Source of the DNA: UBA1402 sp964575345
Lineage (GTDB): Bacteria; Bacteroidota; Bacteroidia; Bacteroidales; UBA1402
DNA length: 64,000 nt
Direction: 5' to 3'
Assembly (NCBI GenBank): GCA_964575345.1
Contig: CAZNQD010000005.1
Location: 7,092-71,091 of the forward strand
The notes beneath the pieces were generated by a model. The model made no database searches. It was not told the origin of the DNA and worked only from the letters and a program-made list of their open reading frames with translations. Made by a program: the position numbers and the translations under genes. This document shows positions 24,098 to 32,082 of this stretch, piece after piece. Within the stretch, counting starts at the first letter, position 1. Each line of letters starts with the position of its first letter.

Positions 24098-25663
24098 ATG
24101 CCTTCCAGCAACGCTCCCGAAACCCCCAGACAGCGAATGATCGGACTGATGTACATCATGCTGCTCTGTATGCTTGCACTCAACGTCTCTTCGGACGTGT
24201 TGGGCGGTTTCGAACTGGTCGAAGACAGTCTGCTCAGGAGTACTCATAATTCGAGTGTCCAGAACGAATCGCTCTACGACGACCTCTACACTTCTTACCG
24301 GCAAAATCCCGAAAAGAGCGGGGAATGGTACCAGCGTGCCCAAGAAGTCAAACAGTTTGCCGATTCTATGTACAACTACGTGGAAGAAATCAAATGGGAG
24401 ATTGTTCGCAAAGCCGACGGGAAAAAAGCCGACATTCACCAGGTGATCAAACGCGAAGACGTTAACGCCACAGCTTTTGTCATGTTGCCTCCCACTGGGA
24501 AAAAAGGCCGTGAGTTGGCTCAGGAAATGGAAGCTTTTCGCGAAAAGATGGTCTCCATGGTCGGCGACACCCTGAAACAACGAATCATTCTGGATAATTT
24601 CTCCACTACACCTTCGCACAAAGACAAAATCCAGGGCAAGGACTGGGAAACTGCCATGTTTGACAATATGCCCGTCAGTGCTGTAATCACCATGCTTTCC
24701 AAATTGCAGAACGATGTCCGGCATGCCGAAGGCGAGGTATTGTATACCCTGACCAAAAACATCGACGTGGGCGACTTCAGGGTGAATCGCATCAAAGCTT
24801 ATGTGATTCCCAATTCGCAAAATATAGTAAGGGGTAGCAGTTACCGCGCCAATATTGTGCTTTCGGCCGAAGACTCCACCCAGCGTCCCCAAATTTATGT
24901 CAACGGTGAGGCCCTGCCAGCCAACCAAAACGGTTTATTCGAAGTTTATGCCAATCGCGTAGGAACATTTCCCGTTGCCGGGCATATTGAACTGCAACAC
25001 GGAGACGGCAGTAAACGACGTTACGAGTTTTCGGAAGAATTCACGGTGGTTGAACCCACTGCAACAGTCTCCAACATTATGATGAATGTACTGTATGCCG
25101 GTATCGAAAACGAACTGAGCATTTCCGTTCCCGGAGTGGCCAGCCAGGACATCAGCGCCAGCGTCAACAACGGCAGCCTGTCACGTGCAGGGAATGTATG
25201 GAGGGCTTTACCCACCGAAGTGGGCAAAGAATGTGTAGTGAGTGTCAATGCCATTATGGACGGACGCAGCCAGCAAGTGGCCAGAGTTCCGTTCAGGGTC
25301 AGGCCCTTGCCCGAGCCCCGTGCCTTCATCGAATACACCGACGAAAACAACATTACCCGTAAGTACCGGGGCGGCGAGCCCTTTGCAAAAGCCCGGATTA
25401 TGGATGCCCCCGGCATCATAGCAGCCCTCGACGACGACCTGCTGGATGTACCCTTCAAGGTCTTGTCTTTCGAAACCCTTATTTACGACTCCATGGGAAA
25501 TACCAACGTAGAAATATCTGAAGGAGCGAATTTCTCGAACCGGCAAAAATCGCAGATTCGCCGTCTGACCAGAGGCCAACGCTTTTTTATCGCCCGCATC
25601 AAAGTAGTGGGGCCCGATAAAATAGAGCAAACCCTTTCGCCCATGGAAATTATAATCAACTAA
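24098..25663 (+). CDS. porM: type IX secretion/gliding motor protein PorM/GldM
   Basis: A 521-residue protein with a short cytoplasmic tail, one transmembrane helix (residues 12-33, MYIMLLCMLALNVSSDVLGGF), and a long periplasmic part built of several beta domains that couples the PorL motor to the PorK/PorN ring. Recognisable family segments are RQRMIGLMYIMLLCMLALNVS, HKDKIQGKDWETAMFDNMPV, and the C-terminal region QIRRLTRGQRFFIARIKVVGPD. The arginine in the N-terminal tail and the glutamate-containing residues around the helix fit a stator partner of PorL. Downstream porN starts 17 bases after the stop. Confidence 0.95.
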   Translation: MPSSNAPETPRQRMIGLMYIMLLCMLALNVSSDVLGGFELVEDSLLRSTHNSSVQNESLYDDLYTSYRQNPEKSGEWYQRAQEVKQFADSMYNYVEEIKWEIVRKADGKKADIHQVIKREDVNATAFVMLPPTGKKGRELAQEMEAFREKMVSMVGDTLKQRIILDNFSTTPSHKDKIQGKDWETAMFDNMPVSAVITMLSKLQNDVRHAEGEVLYTLTKNIDVGDFRVNRIKAYVIPNSQNIVRGSSYRANIVLSAEDSTQRPQIYVNGEALPANQNGLFEVYANRVGTFPVAGHIELQHGDGSKRRYEFSEEFTVVEPTATVSNIMMNVLYAGIENELSISVPGVASQDISASVNNGSLSRAGNVWRALPTEVGKECVVSVNAIMDGRSQQVARVPFRVRPLPEPRAFIEYTDENNITRKYRGGEPFAKARIMDAPGIIAALDDDLLDVPFKVLSFETLIYDSMGNTNVEISEGANFSNRQKSQIRRLTRGQRFFIARIKVVGPDKIEQTLSPMEIIIN

Positions 25664-25680
25664 GAAAACTCTGCAGCATT

Positions 25681-26652
25681 ATGAAAAAAATAGCCCTTTT
25701 TGTTTTTGCCCTATTCAGCAGCCTGATTATTTATGCCCAACTGGCACCGGGCGCAGCAGCCAGTGCCAGACCGGGCACTAATGCTCAAAGCCGTCCGGAA
25801 CAAAAAACCCCCGAACAGGTTCCTTCGGGCCTTCCCGGCCTGTCGCTGGAGAAAAACAAACTTCCCAAAGCCGTTTCCATACAGGCAGATAATATCCTGT
25901 GGCAAAGAGACGTTTACCGCATGCTCGACCTTACAAAAGAAAAGAATGCCCCCCTGTACCATCCTGCTCAACCCGACGGACAACGCAAAAATTTGTTTTC
26001 GATGCTTTTTGAACTGGTGGCCTCCAATCAATTGACGGTATACGAATACATAGACAAAAAAGAAATGTTTTCGGACGAATACAAAGTCAACATGGAAGAG
26101 TTGCTCAACCGTTTCTGGATTCCCTTCGAAAGTACTCCGGATCCCAAAAACCCGACCCTAATGGTTTACAAAGTGGACGAAGCGGATATCCCCAGCCAGG
26201 AAGTAACGCTTTATTACATCAAAGAGAGTTATTTTCTGGATCAACGCAACTCATCGGTACGTATAAAAACCATTGCCTTTTGTCCGGTGCTGGTACGCGA
26301 AGACGAAATGGGCGAACTAAGGCGTTACCCCTTGTTCTGGGTGGCTTTTGATACTGCCCGCGAGGCCTTATCCAGACAAACGGTAAGTGCCAACAAGTAC
26401 AACAGTGTCAACCGCATCAGCCTTTATGATTTCTTTGTTCAGCATCAATATCAGGGAGATATTTACCGGGTGTCCAATCTTATGGATCAAAATATTATGG
26501 ACTACTGCACCACCCCTGAAGAAATTACCGCCGAACAGAAAAGGCTGGAGCAGGAACTAAATGACATCACTGCAACGCTTTGGAGTGCTCATAAAAAAGA
26601 ACCTGCTTCCAAAAGCCGAAAATCATCTGCAGACAAGGCCGAAAAACCATAA
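25681..26652 (+). CDS. porN: type IX secretion protein PorN/GldN
   Basis: A 323-residue periplasmic protein that binds PorK to form the outer-membrane-associated ring. The signal peptide ends SSLIIYAQ. A proline-rich spacer precedes the conserved core: NILWQRDVYRMLDLTKEKNAPLYHP, FSMLFELVASNQLTVYEY, VTLYYIKESYFLDQRNSSVRIKTIAFCPVL and YPLFWVAFDTAREAL. The C-terminus is Lys/Ser-rich. It is the last gene of porP-porK-porL-porM-porN. A weak 7-bp stem follows near 26658-26688, without a T run. Confidence 0.94.
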   Translation: MKKIALFVFALFSSLIIYAQLAPGAAASARPGTNAQSRPEQKTPEQVPSGLPGLSLEKNKLPKAVSIQADNILWQRDVYRMLDLTKEKNAPLYHPAQPDGQRKNLFSMLFELVASNQLTVYEYIDKKEMFSDEYKVNMEELLNRFWIPFESTPDPKNPTLMVYKVDEADIPSQEVTLYYIKESYFLDQRNSSVRIKTIAFCPVLVREDEMGELRRYPLFWVAFDTAREALSRQTVSANKYNSVNRISLYDFFVQHQYQGDIYRVSNLMDQNIMDYCTTPEEITAEQKRLEQELNDITATLWSAHKKEPASKSRKSSADKAEKP

Positions 26653-26739
26653 GTTCTTTATCTTTTTGGATGTAGGCCAGGAAGATAACATCGCCCGGCA
26701 AAAGAAAAAATAAATTTTGTCTTTTGCACTCACTTAAGT

Positions 26740-26747
26740 TATCTTTG
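26740..26747 (+). promoter_or_regulatory. -7 box of mannose-1-phosphate guanylyltransferase promoter
   Basis: TATCTTTG with TTTG at 26716-26719, 20 bases upstream. The start codon is 28 bases downstream. Confidence 0.62.
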
Positions 26748-26774
26748 TTTAAAATCCAATCTAAAAAATAACCT

Positions 26775-27851
26775 ATGGAAAACAACTACTGCGTTATTAT
26801 GAGCGGAGGCATAGGAAGCCGCTTCTGGCCGGCCAGCCGCAGTACCTATCCCAAACAGTTCCTTGATTTTTTCGGTACCGGGCAATCACTGCTCCAACAA
26901 ACATATTACCGTTTCTGCAAAATCATTCCGGCCGAAAACATTTTCATTGTTTCCAATCAATTATACGAAAAACTCATTCAGGAGCAATTACCCGGAATAG
27001 ATCCCAAACAAATTCTGCTTGAACCTCAGCGCAGGAATACCGCTCCCTGTATAGCCTTCGCTTCGCACCACATCAGGGCTGTCAATCCCAAAGCCAATAT
27101 AGTGGTTGCTCCTTCGGACCATGTCATTCTCAAAGAAGAGGAATTCCTCGAACACATCAGCGAAGGGCTTAAATTTGTGGAAGAAAACCCCGTGCTGCTC
27201 ACTATAGGCATTAAGCCTAACCGACCGGAAACCGGTTACGGTTACATTCAAAAAGGGCATCAAAAAATAGCCTCATTCACCAAAGCCAAAGCGTTTACCG
27301 AAAAACCCAACCTGGAGCTGGCTAAAGTTTTTGTAGAAAGTGGTGAATTTTTATGGAACTCAGGTATCTTTCTGTGGAATGTTCAAAGCATTTTAAAGGC
27401 ATTTGAAGAGTTTTTACCTGATATTCACTCCACTTTCAGTGCCGGAAAACATTTGTTCAATACCCCGAAAGAGAGCGATTTTATCGAAAAAATATTCTCA
27501 TCCTGCCCCAATATTTCCATCGACTACAGCATTATGGAAAAAGCTCCCAATGTTTATGTGCAGGAGGGTGGTTTCGGCTGGTCCGACCTTGGCACCTGGG
27601 GCTCCTTACATGATCTTTCGCCTAAGGATAAAGACAACAACGTAGTCCTGAAGTGCAAAGCACTGTGCTACGAAAGCAGTAATAATATTATCACCCTGCC
27701 CGAAGGGAAACTGGCGGTGGTACAGAATCTGGAAGGATACATTGTGGCCGAATCGGACAACGTGCTGATGATTTGCAAAAAAGAAGACGAACAGGAAATT
27801 CGCCAGTATGTCATTGACGCCCAGCTAAAATTCGGGGATTCCTTCGTATAA
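26775..27851 (+). CDS. manC: mannose-1-phosphate guanylyltransferase
   Basis: Makes GDP-mannose from mannose-1-phosphate and GTP, for glycan and lipopolysaccharide synthesis. The 358-residue protein has the nucleotidyltransferase loop MSGGIGSRFWPASRSTYPKQF, EPQRRNTAPCIAFA, VVAPSDHVI, the ETGYGYIQKG motif, FTEKPNLELAK and GEFLWNSGIFLWN, and SIDYSIMEKA. It lacks the C-terminal isomerase domain of bifunctional ManC/AlgA proteins, as is usual in Bacteroidota. It is a single gene with its own promoter, convergent with lptB. It may also serve the O-glycan or A-LPS that anchors T9SS cargo, which is inference. Confidence 0.92.
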   Translation: MENNYCVIMSGGIGSRFWPASRSTYPKQFLDFFGTGQSLLQQTYYRFCKIIPAENIFIVSNQLYEKLIQEQLPGIDPKQILLEPQRRNTAPCIAFASHHIRAVNPKANIVVAPSDHVILKEEEFLEHISEGLKFVEENPVLLTIGIKPNRPETGYGYIQKGHQKIASFTKAKAFTEKPNLELAKVFVESGEFLWNSGIFLWNVQSILKAFEEFLPDIHSTFSAGKHLFNTPKESDFIEKIFSSCPNISIDYSIMEKAPNVYVQEGGFGWSDLGTWGSLHDLSPKDKDNNVVLKCKALCYESSNNIITLPEGKLAVVQNLEGYIVAESDNVLMICKKEDEQEIRQYVIDAQLKFGDSFV

Positions 27852-27881
27852 ATAAGGAAATGTTTTTACCTCTGATGGGGC

Positions 27882-28676
27882 TTATTTTTGATCTGTTTGA
27901 CTTAATTCACCGGCAGATGAATTGACGGGTTTTCTTTTTCGGGTCAGCTCAAAATTCACACCCAGGTATTTACGGCGAACAATTTCGTTGGAAGCTAATT
28001 CCTCGGGACTGCCCTGAAAATTGATCCTGCCCTCGAACAACATATACGCCCTGTCTGTAATGGACAGAGTTTCGCGTACGTTATGGTCTGTAATGAGAAT
28101 GCCGATGTTTTTGGTTACCAGACCGGCCACAATTTGCTGAATATCGTCCACCGCAATAGGGTCTACGCCGGCAAAAGGTTCATCCAGCATGATGAATTTG
28201 GGACTGATGGCCAGGCAGCGGGCAATTTCCGTCCGGCGTCTTTCCCCGCCCGACAGGCGGTCGCCTATGTTTTTGCGCACTTTCTCCAGGTGAAATTCGG
28301 CAATGAGGCTTTCGAGCTTCTCTTTTTGTTCGGTTCGGGTCATCTTAGTCATTTCCAACACCGACAAGATGTTGTCTTCTACCGACATTTTACGAAATAC
28401 CGACGGTTCCTGAGCCAGGTAGCCAATACCGGCCTGGGCACGTTTATATACAGGATAATCTGTAATATCCACCTCTCCCAGGAAAATACGGCCTTCGTTG
28501 GGCACTACCAAGCCTGTAGTCATATAAAAAGTGGTGGTTTTGCCTGCGCCGTTGGGGCCGAGCAAGCCCACAATTTCTCCCTGATGCAATTCGATGGACA
28601 CCCTGTCTACCACAGTGCGTTTCCGATACTTTTTGACCAGATTTTCGGTGCGCAATACCAATTTTTCTTCGGGCAT
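27882..28676 (-). CDS. lptB: lipopolysaccharide export ABC transporter ATPase
   Basis: Cytoplasmic ATPase that powers LPS extraction by the LptFGC complex. The 264-residue protein has Walker A GPNGAGKTT (residues 40-48), Q-loop Gln89 in YLAQEPSVFRKMSV (the LptB-specific form), signature LSGGERRR (141-148), Walker B FIMLDEP (161-167) and H-loop His198 in LITDHNVRETL. The last ~25 residues are a Bacteroidota-type extension rich in Lys/Ser. Start 28676 is preferred over 28715 because a promoter box sits at 28693-28700. Confidence 0.95.
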   Translation of the reverse strand: MPEEKLVLRTENLVKKYRKRTVVDRVSIELHQGEIVGLLGPNGAGKTTTFYMTTGLVVPNEGRIFLGEVDITDYPVYKRAQAGIGYLAQEPSVFRKMSVEDNILSVLEMTKMTRTEQKEKLESLIAEFHLEKVRKNIGDRLSGGERRRTEIARCLAISPKFIMLDEPFAGVDPIAVDDIQQIVAGLVTKNIGILITDHNVRETLSITDRAYMLFEGRINFQGSPEELASNEIVRRKYLGVNFELTRKRKPVNSSAGELSQTDQK

Positions 28677-28692
28677 AGTTGGACTTTTGGCA

Positions 28693-28700
28693 CAAAAATA
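28693..28700 (-). promoter_or_regulatory. -7 box of lptB promoter
   Basis: Minus-strand TATTTTTG, 16 bases before the chosen ATG. It overlaps the longer reading frame and so fixes the start. Confidence 0.58.
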
Positions 28701-28731
28701 CGCAAAAAAAGGCATGAAAGAGCAAAAATAA

Positions 28732-28739
28732 TATCTTTG
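28732..28739 (+). promoter_or_regulatory. -7 box of rhamnogalacturonan lyase promoter
   Basis: TATCTTTG, 30 bases before the ATG at 28770; divergent from the lptB box, 31 bases between the two. Confidence 0.55.
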
Positions 28740-28769
28740 TAATTCTTACTTTTAACTATATCTCAATAC

Positions 28770-30643
28770 ATGAATACACGATTGCTCTCGTTTTTTATTC
28801 TACTGATTGGAATAATGATGAATTCCTTAGCTTGCCGGGGCGCCACTTATTCCTACCAAAGCCATCTCCTGCCCCGGCAAAGCGAAATGCCTGACCGGGG
28901 ACTGATGGCTACTGCCATCAACGAAAACTCAGCCTTTATATCCTGGCGCCTGCTCTTGTCGGATAAGCCGGATCAGGCTTTTGAATTGTACAAACTTGAA
29001 AAAAAAGGCGACTATAAACTGATTCATAAAGCAGGGCCGAAAGATGGATGCAATTATACGGACAAAGATTACAACGCGACAAGCGATTGCAGCTATTGGG
29101 TCAAAGCTCCCGGGTCAAAAAACGATAAAGCCGAAGCCGGCAGTCGATGTACTTTAAAAGCCGGACAGGCCGGAATGAATTATATCTCTATACCCTTACA
29201 AACGCTGCCCGGGCATGTTCCGGGCGATTGTTCCGCAGGTGATCTGGACGGAGACGGCCAATACGAGATTATCGTCAAGCAGGAGATGAGGCCCAGGGAC
29301 AACTCCCACAACGGCTTTACCGGACAAACCAAACTCGAGGCTTACAGCCTGGACGGAGAGTTCTTGTGGCGAATCGATCTGGGTAAGAATATCCGCGAAG
29401 GAGCACATTATACCCAATTTATGGTTTATGACCTGGACGGTGACGGTAAGGCCGAAATTGCCTGCAAAACAGCCGATGGCACCACAGACGGACAAGGTAA
29501 AGTACTGGGGGATCCAGAGGCTGACTGGAGAAGCACATCTGAGGAAACCTCCGGACAAACAAACTCCAACCCCCGCTTTCAAGGTCAAAGTGGTGGCCAC
29601 CTGTTGAGCGGGCCGGAATACCTGACCCTCTTTGAGGGACAAACCGGAGCCGAACTGGTAACTGTTCCTTACGAACCGCCCCGGCATCCTTCAAGCCTTT
29701 TCCCCGACCAGGCTCAGCTCAAAGCCGTCTGGGGTGATGGAAAAGGCAACAGATCTGATCGTTACCTGGCTTGCATTGCCTACTTAGACGGCCGGAGACC
29801 CAGTCTGGTGATGTGTAGAGGTTATTATACCCGCTCAGTACTGGCAGCCTGGGATTACCGCGATGGCAAATTGCAGCAACGCTGGATCTTCGATAGTCAT
29901 GATCCCCAACATCCGGAACACAGGGCTTACGCAGGCCAGGGCAACCACAACCTCAGTGTAGCTGATGTCGATCAGGATGGTTTTGACGAAATTGTCTACG
30001 GCAACATGGTGATAGATCACGACGGCAAAGGTCTTTACACCACCGGCATAGGCCATGCCGATGCCATGCATCTGAGCGATCTGGATCCGGACAGACCCGG
30101 ACTGGAAGTTTTCAACACCCAGGAACCGGTGGGTGATTACGGCATGAATTTCCGTAATGCAGGCAGTGGCGAAATTTATTGGAACATTCCCACCGACAGA
30201 GAGGCCGTAGCCAGGGAACGCAAAGTCCAGGGTCCCGGCCGGGCGGTTGCTTTCGACATTGATCCAAGACACAGGGGAGCAGAGTGTTGGGTTTTTGGCG
30301 GTGGAATATCCGGTTTGTACAATTGCAAAGGAGAAAAAATCTCAGAGCGCACGCCATCCAGCTGCAATTTCGCTGTCTGGTGGGACGGAGATCTGCTGCG
30401 AGAACTGCTCGACCGAAACTATGTGGCCAAGTACAATTGGGAAAAGGATCAAGTCGAAACTTTGTTTGTCGCAGAAAATTGTACCTCGAACAACGGCAGC
30501 AAAGCCACACCGGCCTTAAGCGCTGACCTCTTTGGCGACTGGCGCGAAGAAATTGTGTTCAGAACCACCGACATGCGCGAATTACGTATTTTCAGTACTC
30601 AGATTCCCAGCCCTCACCGCATGCTGACGCTGATGCAGGATCC
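28770..30643 (+). CDS. rhamnogalacturonan lyase, PL11 family, 3' end lost in scaffold gap
   Basis: Secreted enzyme cleaving the rhamnogalacturonan I backbone of pectin by beta-elimination. 624 residues are visible. The signal peptide is at about residues 1-23, followed by a fibronectin-like start (MATAINENSAFISWRLL) and a beta-propeller with repeated calcium loops: DLDGDGQYEI, DLDGDGKAEI, DVDQDGFDEI. PL11 segments include KQEMRPRDNSHNG, GREATER similarity around AYAGQGNHNLSVADV, GHADAMHLSDLDPDRPGLEVF, and SADLFGDWREEIVFRT. The frame enters the 100-N gap after LTLMQDP; only the short C-terminus should be missing. It faces the pectate lyase on the other side of the gap, which supports a pectin role. 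Confidence 0.88.
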
Positions 30644-30743
30644 NNNNNNNNNNNNNNNNNNNNNNNNNNNNNNNNNNNNNNNNNNNNNNNNNNNNNNNNN
30701 NNNNNNNNNNNNNNNNNNNNNNNNNNNNNNNNNNNNNNNNNNN
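30644..30743. other. scaffold gap (100 N)
   Basis: Exactly 100 N, the usual placeholder for unknown length. Both flanking genes, the plus-strand PL11 lyase and the minus-strand pectate lyase, lose their 3' ends here. The real distance could be much more than 100 bases. Confidence 0.97.
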
Positions 30744-31951
30744 GGCCAGCCTCCCACGTCATCCTGAGAATCGATGATGCCCTTGGTTCCGCCTTTGGAA
30801 CCGGTATAAGTGTAATTGCCATTGCGAATTTCGTCCATTATGCGGCTGTCCAAAGGATCTCTTGCCAGGCTGGCTCCGGCATAGGCCAGAACCTTATTAA
30901 AGGCATTACCTGCCGTATGCGTTGTGGTAAAGGGAAAATCAAATTCGGTATCTGTACGATAAGTATTTATGGCTCCACTGTTGGGGTGTATACCCTGCCA
31001 ATTGTCGTTGGTGACATTGGCATTGCCGTACATGTAGTTGCCGTTTACATAGAAAACGCCGGTAACTCCGGCCGGTTGGGCATTGGTTCCACCGTCTGCC
31101 CAGGGTTGAAAAATCCGGCTTTGTACATTTGACTTGGTGGCCGGCCCGAATTTATAATAATTGTTGACCATATTGTAGCTGCCTCCCTCGCCGGCGTAAC
31201 CGCTGTTGCTGCCCCAGTTGTAAATGACGTTGTTGCGGAAATCCACTTTTTCCAGATCGGGCCTGTTGGAGTAGCGGCTGCCACAGAAACGGGGATTGCG
31301 GCTGTCGTGATGAGCCAACACATTGTGATGGAAACTGGCCCCTTTACCGCCCCAGATGCCACAATAACCATGCGTGCCCTTATCGTGCACAGAGACCCTC
31401 AGGCTTTCCGATAACACACACCACTGCATAGTAAAATTGCTGTTGTCGTAAAACGAAGCACATTCGTCGGTGCTCCAGCTCATGGAACAATGGTCAATGA
31501 TGATGTTTGACTGGTTGCGACCCCAAAAAGTATCGTTTTCGGTAGCCGTCACATCGCCCAATCTGAAACGCATAAAGCGAATAATGACGTTGTCGGCATC
31601 GAGTTGAACCGTGTAATCTCTCAAACAAATCCCGTCACCGGGTGCTGTCTGGCCTGTAATGGTTAAATTACCGTTTTTAATACTCAGGTTGCTTTTCAAA
31701 TAAATGGTACCGGACACATCAAAAACAATGGTCCTGGCGCCGCTTTTATTAACAGCCCAGCGCAGAGAACCCACCGATCCGTCGTCCTTGAGATTAGTCA
31801 CCTTGTACACCGTGCCGCCGCGACCGCCGGTAACGTAACGGCCATATCCTTCGGCTCCGGGAAAAGCAGTGGTGGATTCGGCCATTGTGGCCAATATGCC
31901 TATACTAAACAACAGGAAAACAAGACTGTTTTTATTGTAAAATAATTTCAT
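30744..31951 (-). CDS. pectate lyase, PL1-like, 3' end lost in scaffold gap
   Basis: Secreted parallel beta-helix lyase acting on polygalacturonate. 402 residues are visible. Signal peptide (LVFLLFSIGILATMAES) is followed by AFPGAEGYGRYVTGGRGGTVYKVTNL, the typical start of Bacteroidota PL1 pectate lyases. Beta-helix core motifs follow: GQTAPGDGICLRDY, VIIRFMRFRLGDV, NIIIDHCSMSWSTDEC and HHNVLAHHDSRNPRF with the Arg near the active site. The sequence enters the gap after GIIDSQDDVGGW; in relatives an EF-hand-like segment and sometimes a sorting domain follow. It is the gene downstream of the fasciclin/SusCD operon, separated by a hairpin and a candidate promoter. Confidence 0.88.
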
Positions 31952-31973
31952 AAAGTATTTGTTATAAGCTCAT

Positions 31974-32010
31974 AAAGAGCAAGCCTCCCTCGGGTGAAGG
32001 CTTGCTCTTT
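31974..32010 (-). terminator. 13-bp perfect hairpin between beta-helix gene and pectate lyase
   Basis: AAAGAGCAAGCCT (31974-31986) is perfectly complementary to AGGCTTGCTCTTT (31998-32010), with an 11-base loop. The A and T ends fall within the stem, the form common at Bacteroidota gene ends. It lies after the beta-helix gene stop but also downstream of a candidate promoter at 32026-32033, so it could instead act as a leader attenuator or mRNA-stability element. Confidence 0.65.
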
Positions 32011-32025
32011 AGGCTATTCAGCTTG

Positions 32026-32033
32026 CAAAGGTA
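32026..32033 (-). promoter_or_regulatory. possible -7 box of pectate lyase promoter
   Basis: Minus-strand TACCTTTG, 74 bases before the pectate lyase ATG. If active, the 13-bp hairpin would lie in the first 50 bases of the transcript. Confidence 0.45.
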
Positions 32034-32082
32034 GGGAAAATTCCGCAATTTATTCACTTTGAAAGCAAGCTGTTCTATGTGT

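Noticed and set aside
23828..24928. A 366-codon open frame antisense to porL and porM
   Set aside because: Spans two well-supported genes and has no recognisable domain or start context.
26658..26688. A terminator after porN
   Set aside because: Only a 7-bp stem with a 17-base loop and no T run.
27840..27885. A terminator between the guanylyltransferase gene and lptB
   Set aside because: AAATAAG/CTTATTT can pair but the loop is long and the stem is all A/T; too weak to call.
30614..30822. Open frames running through the N runs
   Set aside because: They exist only because N codons are not stops; the gap length is unknown so frames across it are meaningless.
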